Assembly (NCBI GenBank): GCA_034440615.1
Contig: JAOTOM010002333.1
Span: 25,001 to 89,000, forward strand
From: Ashinkailepas kermadecensis
Taxonomy: Eukaryota > Arthropoda > Thecostraca > Neolepadidae
Reading direction: 5' to 3'
Length of the DNA stretch: 64,000 nt
Every line of letters begins with the position of its first letter. Positions within the stretch are counted from its first letter, which is position 1. The translations under genes and the position numbers were made by a program. The notes under the pieces are model-generated. The model saw only the letters and a program-made list of their open reading frames with translations, made no database searches and was not told where the DNA came from. This document shows, in pieces, positions 23,531 through 34,463 of this stretch.

Positions 23531-24019
23531 GCTAGACGGCATTGATGCGCACTTAACCCACTCTTTATTATCTGAGATCGCACGTCATGACGCTATCGAT
23601 TACTGTTTGAATTTGCGCAATCGGCACAGGCTTTCTTGAGAAGGGTACAGACAATATTTGCCCTCCCTCCCCCTGTCGATGGTGATCGGCTGTGGGGCCG
23701 GTCAATGTCCGGTTAGATCTGGTCAAATAAGATCAAAGCACGCGACGTCAGATCACTCCTCATCCGACGAGGGTTGCCACCCCAGTTGTCACTTCGTCTG
23801 AAACTGAGATAAAGCCGCGTAGCAAAACTACCGCCGTGCGTGTCTTTCAGCATAGCACTTCTCACACGAAGTTCACAAAATATATTGTGTTAAGTGAAAT
23901 TATATTAAGCTTAGGTTCACAAATATCATAGCACCTCATTTGTTCTCGTAGCATTCAAGTGCAACAGGTTGCGTCCGGTGAAGCCCTCGCATATTTGTTG
24001 GGCGGTCATGCATTTGTGT

Positions 24020-25704
24020 GAAGCGACTTGTGAAGCGGGTGGTGCCTTGCACGCCCGCCTACCCGGAGAAGCTGCAGGTGCTCTGTTGACGCCGGGTGGT
24101 GCCTTGTGAAGCGGGTGGTGCCTTGCACGCCCGCCTGCCCGGAGAAGCTGCAGGTGCTCTGTTGACGCCGGGTGGTGCCTTGTGAAGCGGGTGGTGCCTT
24201 GCACGCCCGCCTACCCGGAGAAGCTGCAGGTGCTCTGTTGACGCCGGGTGGTGCCTTGTGAAGCTGCAGGTGCTCTGTTGACGCCGGGTGGTGCCTTGTG
24301 AAGCTGCAGGTGCTCTGTTGACGCCGGGTGGTGCCTTGTGAGCTGCAGGTGCTCTGTTGACGCCGGGTGGTGCCTTGTGAAGCTGCAGGTGCTCTGTTGA
24401 CGCCGGGTGGTGCCTTGTGAAGCTGCAGGTGCTCTGTTGACGCCGGGTGGTGCCTTGTGAAGCTGCAGGTGCTCTGTTGACGCCGGGTGGTGCCTTGTGA
24501 GCTGCGGTGCTCTGTTGACGCCGGGTGGTGCCTTGTGAAGCTGCAGGTGCTCTGTTGACGCCGGGTGGTGCCTTGTGAAGCGGGTGGTGCCTTGCACGCC
24601 CGCCTGCCCGGAAAGAGCTGCAGGTGCTCTGTTGACGCCGGGTGGTGCCTTGTGAAGCGGGTGGTGCCTTGCACGCCCGCCTGCCCGGAAAAGCTGCAGG
24701 TGCTCCGTTGACGCCGGGTGGTGCCTTGTGAAGCGGGTGGTGCCTTGCACGCCCGCCTGCCCGGAAAAGCTGCAGGTGCTCTGTTGACGCCGGGTGGTGC
24801 CTTGTGAAGCGGGTGGTGCCTTGCACGCCCGCCTGCCCGGAGAAGCTGCAGGTGCTCTGTTGACGCCGGGTGGTGCCTTGTGAAGCGGGTGGTGCCTTGC
24901 ACGCCCGCCTGCCCGGAGAAGCCGCAGGTGCTCTGTTGACGCCGGGTGGTGCCTTGTGAAGCTGCAGGTGCTCTGTTGACGCCGGGTGGTGCCTTGTGAA
25001 TGGGTGCTCTGTTGACGCCGGGTGGTGCCTTGTGAAGCTGCAGGTGCTCTGTTGACGCCGGGTGGTGCCTTGTGAAGCTGCAGGTGCTCTGTTGACGCCG
25101 GGTGGTGCCTTGTGAAGCTGCAGGTGCTCTGTTGACGCCGGGTGGTGCCTTGTGAGCTGCAGGTGCTCTGTTGACGCCGGGTGGTGCCTTGTGAAGCTGC
25201 AGGTGCTCTGTTGACGCCGGGTGGTGCCTTGTGAAGCTGCAGGTGCTCTGTTGACGCCGGGTGGTGCCTTGTGAAGCTGCAGGTGCTCTGTTGACGCCGG
25301 GTGGTGCCTTGTGAAGCTGCAGGTGCTCTGTTGACGCCGGGTGGTGCCTTGTGAAGCTGCAGGTGCTCTGTTGACGCCGGGTGGTGCCTTGTGAAGCTGC
25401 AGGTGCTCTGTTGACGCCGGGTGGTGCCTTGTGAAGCTGCAGGTGCTCTGTTGACGCCGGGTGGTGCCTTGTGAAGCTGCAGGTGCTCTGTTGACGCCGG
25501 GTGGTGCCTTGTGAAGCTGCAGGTGCTCTGTTGACGCCGGGTGGTGCCTTGTGAAGCTGCAGGTGCTCTGTTGACGCCGGGTGGTGCCTTGTGAAGCTGC
25601 AGGTGCTCTGTTGACGCCGGGTGGTGCCTTGTGAAGCTGCAGGTGCTCTGTTGACGCCGGGTGGTGCCTTGTGAAGCTGCAGGTGCTCTGTTGACGCCGG
25701 GTGA
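24020..25704. repeat. 40-bp minisatellite with a 77-bp higher-order unit, 1.7 kb
   Basis: The basic unit is 40 bp: 'aagctgcaggtgctctgttg' plus 'acgccgggtggtgccttgtg'. Between 24030 and 24930 many units alternate with a 37-bp block (aagcgggtggtgccttgcac plus gcccgcctgcccggaga), making a 77-bp higher-order repeat. The block contains a partial copy of the 40-bp unit's end. From 24940 to 25704 the array is almost pure 40-bp units. All three minus-strand frames are open across it, each for more than 500 codons, purely because 40 bp rotates through the frames without stops. Confidence 0.95.
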
Positions 25705-25709
25705 GGCAA

Positions 25710-26292
25710 TCGCTGGAATGGGCGACATCACATGGTCGGACGGTGGCCGGGCGGAGGAACTCAGCTGAATGGTGGCAGGCGGGTGCGGTCAACGGTAAGA
25801 ACAATGGATTTTACTATGTAGATGCAGCATGTAGCAATGGATTTTACCAAACGGATTTTACAAATAGGACGACATAGGACATAGGACATAGGGCATAGGA
25901 CAATAGGACGATGGCGCGCAGTCCTGAACTTTTCAATTCCCTTCAGCATTCAGGGTAGCTAAGGAAAACATAAGGCTCATGTGAGCTATATTACGTACAT
26001 AAATGTCATGCTTCGCTTCAGCAAAGTCAAGTGGCCTCCATCGCAAATGAGGTTATAACACCAAACATTGGGAAAGCTGAGCTGTGCCACCACTCGCCCA
26101 GGCCAATCGGCTGTTTCCACTTGGTGGGTCGGACCGAGCGCGTGGCTGTGTTATTGTCCGGCTCTGCCAGCTGGGTCACGTTCCCAGCACTTGACACCGG
26201 TCGGCCGGCCGCGCCAGTGTTGACGCCCTGTCACGTCGCCCGGCACAGGCGGCCCAGTCGCCCTCGGTGTCAGTGCCCGGCACACAGCTGCT
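25710..26292 (+). other. GC-rich upstream region / possible 5'UTR of the THNSL2-like gene
   Basis: Between about 26080 and 26292 the DNA becomes GC- and CpG-rich and leads directly into the start codon at 26293. It could be promoter and 5'UTR. At 25862-25910 there is a short tandem run of aggacatagg-like repeats. I see no TATA box I would defend. Confidence 0.35.
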
Positions 26293-26356
26293 ATGAAGTA
26301 CCAGAGCAGTCGCGGCCTGGAGAAGGGCGTCTCCTTCAGGGATGTGCTGTTTTCAG
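26293..26356 (+). CDS. THNSL2: Threonine synthase-like 2 (THNSL2-like), first coding exon
   Basis: An ATG at 26293 opens 21 codons plus one base before a donor (tttcag|gtcagt). The peptide MKYQSSRGLEKGVSFRDVLF, then S and a split Gly codon, matches the N-terminus of the threonine synthase family: 'M.Y.STRG......F..AL.SG'. In that family it precedes APDGGL, which would be the start of the next exon (phase 1 intron). THNSL2 proteins are PLP-dependent and act on phosphorylated threonine-like substrates. I did not find the following exon. A 56-bp minisatellite (26753-27562) lies in what would be the first intron. A single short exon is limited evidence, but start, motif and donor agree. Confidence 0.6.
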
Positions 26357-26752
26357 GTCAGTCCGGGCTACACGTGCCAGCTAGTAGCCGGCTGCGCATT
26401 TGACTTAGCTTGACGTAACGGCACTTACTGTGTCGTTAACTTAGCTTCACGTGCCATCCCCTGGCCATTATTTTTCATATTGCAAAGCCATAGTGGCTCG
26501 AGGGTTCTTTGAGGTCCGCCAAGTGCAAGGTGAGTGCATGTACCCCGCCATGCCGAATAATCTGATTGCACTGCCTGCAGCTTGCAGTTCCTCCGTCGCA
26601 GTGATGTCGGGCAATGTTTAATGAATCGACAGGTTCCTTCGCCAGACAGCTGGGAACAAGAAAAGGACAACGGCCTGAAGGGCAGGGAAGTGTTCCCGCT
26701 TCACTCCCCATCCCCAGCCCATGCTATACTTGGCCGCTGTGTAGTGATCGCG

Positions 26753-27562
26753 TGTGTCACACGGGGACCGTGGCCGTCACCCGCTGCCCATTATGTGTGG
26801 GGATCACGTGTGTCACACGTGGACCGTGGCCGTCACCCGCTGCCCATTATGTGTGGGGATCACGTGTGTCACACGGGGACCGTGACCGTCACCCGCTGCC
26901 CATTATGTGTGGGGATCACGTGTGTCACACGTGGACCGTGACCGTCACCCGCTGCCCATTATGTGTGGGGATCACGTGTGTCACACGTGGACCGTGACCG
27001 TCACCCGCTGCCCATTATGTGTGGGGATCACGTGTGTCACACGTGGACCGTGACCGTCACCCGCTGCCCATTATGTGTGGGGATCACGTGTGTCACACGT
27101 GGACCGTGACGTCATCCGCTGCCCATTATGTGTGGGGATCACGTGTGTCACACGTGGACCGTGACGTCATCCGCTGCCCATTATGTGTGGGGATCACGTG
27201 TGTCACACGTGGACCGTGACCGTCACCCGCTGCCCATTATGTGTGGGGATCACGTGTGTCACACGTGGACCGTGACCGTCACCCGCTGCCCATTATGTGT
27301 GGGGATCACGTGTGTCACACGTGGACCGTGACCGTCACCCGCTGCCCATTATGTGTGGGGATCACGTGTGTCACACGTGGACCGTGACCGTCATCCGCTG
27401 CCCATTATGTGTGGGGATCACGTGTGTCACACGTGGACCGTGACCGTCATCCGCTGCCCATTATGTGTGGGGATCACGTGTGTCACACGTGGACCGTGAC
27501 CGTCACCCGCTGCCCATTATGTGTGGGGATCACGTGTGTCACACGTGGACCGTGACCCTCAC
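26753..27562. repeat. 56-bp minisatellite, about 14 units, with palindromic E-boxes
   Basis: Period 56 bp (for example 'ttatgtgtgg' at 26791 and 26847). Nearly every unit contains cacgtgtgtcacacgtg, a perfect 8-bp inverted repeat around one base, with CACGTG at both ends. Two units (near 27108 and 27163) lost a base and gained tgacgtca, a CRE palindrome. The array lies in the presumed first intron of the THNSL2-like gene. Confidence 0.95.
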
Positions 27563-27579
27563 CCGCTGCTCAGTCTGGC

Positions 27580-28164
27580 GCCAGCCCGTCGCTACATGCC
27601 GAGTTCGAGGCCGGCCGTCGGCAAAGCCAGTTTGTTTTTACAGCTAACTGCGCGCTTAGACCGCCAGCCGGGTCGGGTATGACTTGTGACTTTCGGAGGT
27701 TCACACAGGAGGTGGCAAATACTGAATACTTTGGGAGGGAAGCCCGATAACGGTCAGTCTGATGTGGCCCAACCCAGTTGCACCCGGTCAATATGAACTG
27801 AAGCCGGGCCAAAAGACCAGTTCCTTAAATATTATGTTAATAAAAAAGTATGTTTTATGTTTGTTTGAGGACAAATACGCAGTTTACATCGAAATTAAAA
27901 GCATCGTTCACTCACAGATCGCGGGTTGAAAATTCAAATATTGTCAAGAATTTCGTTTTGTATTATCAGGCATAGGTCTTGTTTTATGAAAATGATTGAG
28001 GGGGCAAAGTGCCGCAGGATTGATGTAGGTATAAAATGTGGCTGTTTCACAGGCGCACCGAAGGAATGAGGGGGGGGGAGGGGCGGAATCCGCCCGCTAC
28101 TGCTTTTTTACATTATCTCATAAACGGACGGCGATATTGTTATGTAATGTTGTAACTTTGTGAA
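27580..28164. other. Unassigned stretch
   Basis: No supported gene. It includes a short G-rich run at 28068-28086. Confidence 0.35.
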
Positions 28165-28520
28165 GAAAAAAAATCGATCAGCGCATCCTATGCAACACAA
28201 AATCCAAATCCATCGGTAAATATAGGAATGCGGGGTGCCAAATTGGCCGACAGGCGGGGGCCGGCGAGCGTTCAAGGTCACAAAGACTTCGTCGGTACGG
28301 TGGAGCGACAGTGTGGTGAGGCAGCCGATCATGACTTCATTTGACCTTAAAAGCCTAAGGTCATGAAATTTGTACTGAAGCGAGATCACTACATCAACAA
28401 TCTACCCTCCAAATTGTGTCAGAAGTTTCCGGAATCTTAGGGACAGGGACCAAATCACCTCCCCCCACACCCTCCTGTGCGTGTTATGTGAGAGGTCCTT
28501 CGGTACTCGTGTTAATCGAT
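28165..28520 (+). repeat. Dispersed repeat family A, copy 2
   Basis: Same orientation and order of shared blocks as 3840-4160, with some extra sequence in the middle containing aggtca-type motifs. Non-coding. Confidence 0.6.
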
Positions 28521-28524
28521 CCTG

Positions 28525-30206
28525 TCCTGAATTATGTTTGTATGCTAGATTTAGGCCACTTAGTCTGCTGATAGGATAAATTTGCAATTCATGTGATACT
28601 GAAGATCAAGTTAAAATACAACAACACGTCTGCAAGACCAGGTCATCACTTAAGGGATATACAATTGTTCGACTCAATTGAAAGCCCGACAAAAGAACAG
28701 GGAATGCACTTTTCGAAACGTTCCGTTCTATCGGTGTGCCAGAGTTCCCCAACCACATTTCCGACGTTGCTCATATATCAACGAATAATATATGAGCCAA
28801 CCAACACACATGCCTGATTGCGAACAATTAATATATTATTAATATTAATATTTGTGGGCAAGACACACAGAAATACTCCCCGGTAGGAAATCATGGCTCC
28901 GGTCATACCATCATGTAGTACACAGGCGGAGACAGTGGAGCGGACTGCGTTGGGACATTCAATATAAAATATGGAGTTCTTATATGTAACTTTTTAATCG
29001 ATTTTAGGTCATATTGATGTGTTCTTTCTTGATCGTGAAGAATGGAAATATTTAATACTTATAAAGTACAGTTGCCAGTTAAATCTACCTAACGCCAGTC
29101 CGTCTTCACGCCAGTTCATCTCATACCAATATCACATGGAAAGGGGCCGAGTTCAAGATATCTTCAAAATCCAAGCAAGCAAGACCAAGTGGGTTTTAGC
29201 ATTTGTATCACTGCGTTCGCTCGGAAAGCTCGCTCACTCTGTCTGAACAGCCAGTGTAAACTGACAAGGTGAACGCTGCTTGGGAAACGTCTGTGGACGA
29301 ATACATGCGAAGTATGGCTATATCTGGCAATCTAAATCAAATCAGGCAAATCCTGGTCTTCAAATTCTAGTGACTTGTCATGAAAGTATAAAGATGTGAT
29401 GGCTGTTGCAAAATTCCCTGATGAAGAAAATAATACAACGCATTCGCGCCTTTAATAATCTGAGGGCGCGTAACACACAACTCAGAAGTATTTAGGAACG
29501 ACACCGTCATTTGCCATCTGCCGCGGTGTCCCACCAACCGCCAGACTACAACACCAAGATGTACCAATGCATATGTGTGACCACATCACACCCCTGAAAC
29601 CGATCATATTACACTCCCTTTAGCCTCAGCCCCGTTACCAGTACCAGCACCCTACTAATAAGGGAATGCATGTGGTGGAATGAAGTTCCCGTCATGAGCG
29701 ATGCAAAAGGGAGCTTGATCCATGTCTTGTAGCGTTTCTAAACTCAAGTAGCAGAACAAATATCGATATTGAATTGGGCCCGTCGTCATCAACGTCAAAC
29801 GAAAACCTTGCAGATGCACACTTGCTGCCGTATTATCACAGACGCACACTTGCTACGTGGACTATCGATTTTGAGATCGTGTTGAGTGTGTGAGACTGCA
29901 CAACTATCTAGGAAAAAGTCGGTGCGCATGGCTAAGGGAAAAGCAATGCTGGGAACAAAACCTGGCCACATGCGAGCAAGCGTGGTTTCTGCGAACGCGA
30001 AGGCCGGAATAACAGCAGGAAAGTGCAATACAAGGCATCAAATGTGCACCACTCTCTAGCTGTCTGATTCGCTGAAGTTTGGGCATCGGGTGATGTGTCA
30101 TACACCATGTTGTAGCCCCGGGAAAAAGACGAGGATATGCAAAAAAGGAATTGTCAAAACCCAACATTTTGACGTCCGCGGCGCGGCCGCCCTGTCGGCG
30201 CCAGGG
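28525..30206. other. Unassigned AT-rich stretch
   Basis: No gene, RNA or element boundary could be supported in this 1.7 kb. Confidence 0.35.
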
Positions 30207-30214
30207 ACTCCTGC

Positions 30215-31119
30215 CAGGGGCGGATTCAGGAGTTGTCACGGGGACACTTGTCTGAAGGGGTGCCATTTCTTTTGGAGGGGCGCCACTACAAAAGTACTTG
30301 GAGGCAGGGGTGGATACAGGGGTGGCACTGAAGGCATATGTACCGACATGGAAGTTGGCGCCCCTTCGACCGGGAAAATGCTCCTCACCGGGAAAGCTCG
30401 AGTACAACCCCATCGAATTTTCCTGCCAGACTCGTCCCTCTCAGAGGAAATGGTGCCCTTTTGGTGTGATCGAGTGCATCCTCATCGAATTATTCAGCCA
30501 GAGGCGCTCCTTGGAAGGAAAAGACCCCATCAAATGTGTGCGAGTGAACCCCCCGAGTTGTTCAGCCAGATGCGCAACTTGGAAGGTAAAGGTGCCCCTC
30601 CGGGAAGGCCCGAGTTCACCCCATCCCTCAATTTTTTTTCAGCTAGAGGCGCCCCTCCAGGGACTAATTTCCCCTCATGACAATTTCTGAACTCGCTCCT
30701 GCCTGGCGGGTGTCTTTTCCTTCTGAGGGAGCCTCTGGCCGAGGGGGCCGCGGCAGCTCAGTTGGTACAGCGTCGGACTCTTGATCGCAAGATTGTGGGT
30801 GCGAATCTCACAACCGACGGCATTACCGAGTCCACCCGCGACCAATCGGCGTGAGAGGCTGGCGACGCTACATGACCTAGCGGTTGAATGCGTCGTAAAA
30901 GAACCCAAGGAGCCTCTGGCAAAAAAAAATCGAGCGGGGTCCATTCGAGCACACTGAAGAGGCGTCTTTTTCTCGGAGGGGCGCTTCTGACGACACAAAA
31001 ATATCGGGGGGTTCACTCGAGCCTTCCCGGACGAGCGCCTTTTCCCGGCCGGAAGAGCGGCCATCTTCCATAGGAGGGAGGCATATGCCCTCAGTTACCC
31101 CCCCCTGCATCTGCCCCTG
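30215..31119. mobile_element. Fold-back hAT-type element (905 bp) with exact 8-bp target duplication
   Basis: The termini are caggggcggattcagg at 30215-30230 and, on the other strand from 31119, caggggcagatgcagg (14 of 16 identical, CAGGG start as in hAT). The flanking 8-mers are both actcctgc (30207-30214 and 31120-31127). Inside, about four degenerate 55-75-bp units ('cgagttcaccccatc', 'tttttcagccagaggcgc', 'ggaaggcccgag') point right. Two or three matching units to the right of about 30720 point left, so the element can fold on itself. No transposase is present. A SINE has inserted at 30740-30908. Confidence 0.8.
30740..30908 (+). mobile_element. tRNA-derived SINE (Lys-like head) nested in the fold-back element
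   Basis: The head reads cggcagctcagttggtacag (box A), then an anticodon-loop-like ctcttga, then gtgggtgcgaatctcac (degenerate box B). It most resembles tRNA-Lys(CTT), but the anticodon stem is not paired and box B is altered, so it is not a working tRNA. A short tail ends gcgtcgtaaaagaaccc. An exact 12-bp duplication, ggagcctctggc, flanks it at 30728-30739 and 30909-30920. The duplicated bases are part of the host element's repeat unit. Confidence 0.8.
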
Positions 31120-31169
31120 ACTCCTGCATCTGCAAGCCCGCAGCTGGCCGCGTTCAGGCTATCGCAGTA

Positions 31170-31800
31170 TTTTTCTCGTTTCTCCGGAAAAGACAGACCT
31201 CTAGCCGACGCAGACGAACTGTGCATATCGGGTGGCTGGATTTCAAGACGACAGCACTAAGTTCGACCTGCTGGAAGCAAGCCTTTTTGTGTCGATCACC
31301 ACGCAGGTGCGGATATTATCACGTCCAAGACGCCCAGTTTCGTGAACCTCATTGGCGCCCTGAGGAGTAGGTTGGCGAAATCGCGAGCAGCCCTCCTGGA
31401 AGCCCTATTGCCCCGTCAGCAGCTCGGAGACCAGAAGCCGTTCCAACTGCTCCTGTGGATGCACTCAGAGCTAGGTACAACACAGGACGCTCAACAAGTC
31501 CGTGAGCTGTTAAAGTCCATTTCTTCAACGGCTGCCGCAGGCATGGACAGCATTATCGCTGCCGTCAGAGGAAGCTCCTCTGGACCAACTGACTACCGCA
31601 GCTGACAGATTCTTGGAAGCATCGGCTTCAGGCCTGGTGTCAGCAATGGCGGCAGGATGCTCAGCAGCGAAGACGGTGCCATTCGGCGCAGTGTCTCCGG
31701 ACACCAGTACGCTGGCCACACTGCATGGCATAGTCGCGACGTCAACGGTGGCGGTTAGTCGCCTGGAAACCATCCTGGGTGACAGGTCACCAGAGTGAAC
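31170..31800 (+). pseudogene. Gypsy-type gag (capsid region) fragment
   Basis: In two plus-strand frames the sequence gives TKFDLLEASLFVS, then FVNLIGALRSRLAKSRAAL and LGDQKPFQLLLWMHSEL, then DRFLEASASGLVSAMAAG. This follows the arthropod Gypsy gag pattern 'TKFd.v...L......v.dli....Y..LK..Li.R......gdrkPsqlLr.m..L......ladri'. The first part and the linkers are frameshifted. No zinc knuckle, protease or RT is attached and no LTR is visible. It is a fragment or, less likely, part of a retrotransposon-derived gene. Confidence 0.6.
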
Positions 31801-31804
31801 GGAC

Positions 31805-32010
31805 GGACGTCACTAGTTCCAGAACCATCGGCGGGGCCATCGGCGGAACCATCGGCGAGACCATCGGCGCTCCCGCCCCAATGCAGCCCGCAGTTTTATG
31901 CTTTTTGCTGCATGCCCATTTCCACTTCATATTGCGGGGGCATTTCCACTATTGGAGGGGCAAAATTGAACATTGAGGGGCCCTCCCAATTTTTTTTTTT
32001 TTAACACCCC
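31805..32010. other. Short 'atcggcgg' repeats and T-rich tract
   Basis: Repeats of 'ccatcggcggaacc/ccatcggcgagacc' at 31826-31872 are followed by a T tract at 31990-32002. Nothing more can be supported. Confidence 0.4.
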
Positions 32011-34248
32011 TGTTAACAGGTACTCATAACATCAACATTGTGGATAAAAGGAATCCTTAGAACACGTAGGTATTCTCACCACCTGCCATCTTCAATCTAG
32101 TATCTAAGGAAGGGGCAACATTATGTTGCATTGCCGATCTATGGCTTGGTCAGCATTCAATACTCTATAAATGTTGTACCATGCATTAAATAATCGAACC
32201 ACATCACTACCAAATTCAGACATCCAGTCTACCATTTTGTATTCAACCTTTAAACGTTGTGATAAGTTACCACTTATAAACGCCACATACCCAAGTGGTC
32301 TGCTTTATTATAGTTTGTTGCGTCATGTTCGTCTTCAGCCTGTCTCTCTGATGCTAAGTTGTATTTCGTTGTGACTATGAGCTGCTTGGTTGGGCCAATG
32401 CCTCGGATCGCCATCACTGATTAACATGTGCAGCAATGAACTAAAACAAGCACCAGGTATTGATTGATATTAGTACGAACTGACATTGACAATTATTACA
32501 ACGCATTATCATCTGTAAACAAGGACGGTTGAAAAGAAGGTTGGATAACAACAGCTATAAGAATCGCCAATCAGCTCGAGACGCACTACAACTATATATG
32601 GTGAATCGTATGGACCGTATTGCTATTGGATAAGGTTGTTTGTGTGTGAACAAAAATCACCACCACATCAGGCACCTCAAAGAACCCTGCGTGCAATGCG
32701 TTACATGCTTACGGGCTACATTCCTACGAGGAGCTCGAAAAACGGGCACACACTTCGTATATACCATCGAATGCTCTCTATCGCGTTCTGTCGAACCCAG
32801 TATGTCCTACGTTAGGTCACGTGGTAGGTACCGACCTCTCTAGAATAATTACAGCTGGTTTGACCTACCAGTGTAATTTGGTTGGATTGCATCGTAGTAC
32901 AACAACAAACAATCGTTTCAGGCGGTAGAAGCAGCGCCTGGGATCGAGGATGTAATGTCATTATAACATGACCTGGCATTGTGCCTGAAAACAGACATAT
33001 GCATGCTTGACCTATGATGACCTCACAGGTAAAGATGTCTTCGGTGACCGACATATCGATCTTATATTGACTTGAATGTATTTTCCAGTCCTAAGTTGTC
33101 ATTATATTTGAAAGAAATGAATAATTTCACAATGAACCAGAATGACCTAGTTGAGGTCACACGACAACAAAATGACCTCTGGCACACCAACTGCACCTGT
33201 ATTGATATGTCAGCCTACATTGGTGCGGTTGTATTTCATATCAAGAAGAACCGTTTGAGACTTTAATATCAACGCCTGTGGACGAATTTATGACGTCAAT
33301 ATAGCATAACCTAAGATGACCTTGCGGTCAATTTTTTTACACAACATGCCATAGGTATTTATTTGAAGGCACTGAAAGTCTGAACCTGCTGTGTCAGTTG
33401 ATTTGGCTGTTTTGGTAGAACAACCAAGCAACCAAGGCGAAACAAAATATCCCCGTGACTCGCGGGTTAAAGCACCTTATGCAGTTCATCACCTGAGTAG
33501 AGTTAGAAGGTATTTTTATATCTTACTTTTGTACCGGGCCTTAATCAATTTTCACTAGGTGGTAGTTCTTTCTCATACCTTAGTCCAATATGGCGCTATG
33601 CACAGTAGCAGACGCGAACGCAAGACGGTGATAAACAAGCACCGCCCTCTGAGCGAAAAAAAAATGCTTGCCCTGCAAGAGCGTTATTTCGTGTCGCATT
33701 TATTATCCATAAACCTACGGAACGAATATCTAAGAACGTAAAATGCGGAGAAAAACACAACCTAAATTTGACATTACTTACTCGTATTTCGGATGAAGTA
33801 AACGCCATAGCTACTCAGATACCAGCTCCTCAAAAGCCTCACCATCGCCTGGGTCGCTCCGGCTCGGGTTTCTTGTTCGCTATAAAAGGTCTTCGATAGT
33901 TCACGCTGAGCCCGTTCAGCTGCGTCCTCCATCGCAACCAACACAATTTTTGGTCCTTTGCTTCTGTTCGCACCGTTGCCGTCGAAGCCATCACCACTGC
34001 CTGCTACATGACAAGTTAATTACAGTCTCTTGACAGCATCTATTCATCGTGTGAGCACACAACAGCACAGCACACGGATCATCGGCCAGCCAGCTGCCAT
34101 AGTGCGTCGCTGGCGCAAAATAAGTAGGCATCTCCCTCGATAGTTTTAGTCTTTCTCTCGCTTCCATGTGTCAGCCCTCATCGACGGGAAATCCTCGCTG
34201 ACCATACATCAGGTTCGAAAGCTATAGCTACGCACATTGTGGAAGATG
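32011..34248. other. Unassigned AT-rich stretch
   Basis: No supported gene. TGACCT/AGGTCA hexamers are frequent at 32990-33180. A strong TATAAAAGG at 33881-33889 stands alone and could be a remnant retroelement promoter. Confidence 0.35.
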
Positions 34249-34256
34249 GGAAAGAC

Positions 34257-34463
34257 CAGAGGCGCAGCCAGGGCGGTAGGGCTGGGGCCCGGTCCCCTTC
34301 CCTCCCCTTACCAACCACCACTACACTAGATTAATCAAGACATTTTGAGATTTGCACCGCGCAAAATCTAAAATTTTCGCCGCGCTTCGCGGACCGAAAA
34401 CTTGCCCTGTTTCCTAACATTTTTTTGGTCGTCCCCTTTAAGAAAATCCTGGCTGCGCTACTG
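34257..34463. mobile_element. hAT-type MITE (207 bp)
   Basis: The left end is cagaggcgcagccagg. The right end, read inward on the minus strand, is cagtagcgcagccagg. The inverted termini match at 14 of 16 positions and fit hAT ends. Flanking 8-mers are ggaaagac (34249-34256) and ggaaatac (34464-34471), 7 of 8 identical. No coding capacity. Confidence 0.8.

Noticed and set aside
24020..25704. Giant repetitive protein (500-580 residues)
   Set aside because: All three frames of that strand are open solely because of the stop-free 40-bp unit. There are no unique flanking domains.
21553..27562. CRISPR array
   Set aside because: Repeats are head-to-tail without unique spacers, and the DNA is animal.
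30740..30908. tRNA-Lys gene
   Set aside because: The anticodon stem does not pair, box B is altered, and the segment is flanked by a 12-bp target duplication with a SINE tail.
33881..33889. Promoter with TATAAAAGG
   Set aside because: No gene or LTR boundary follows. A lone TATA box is too weak to call.
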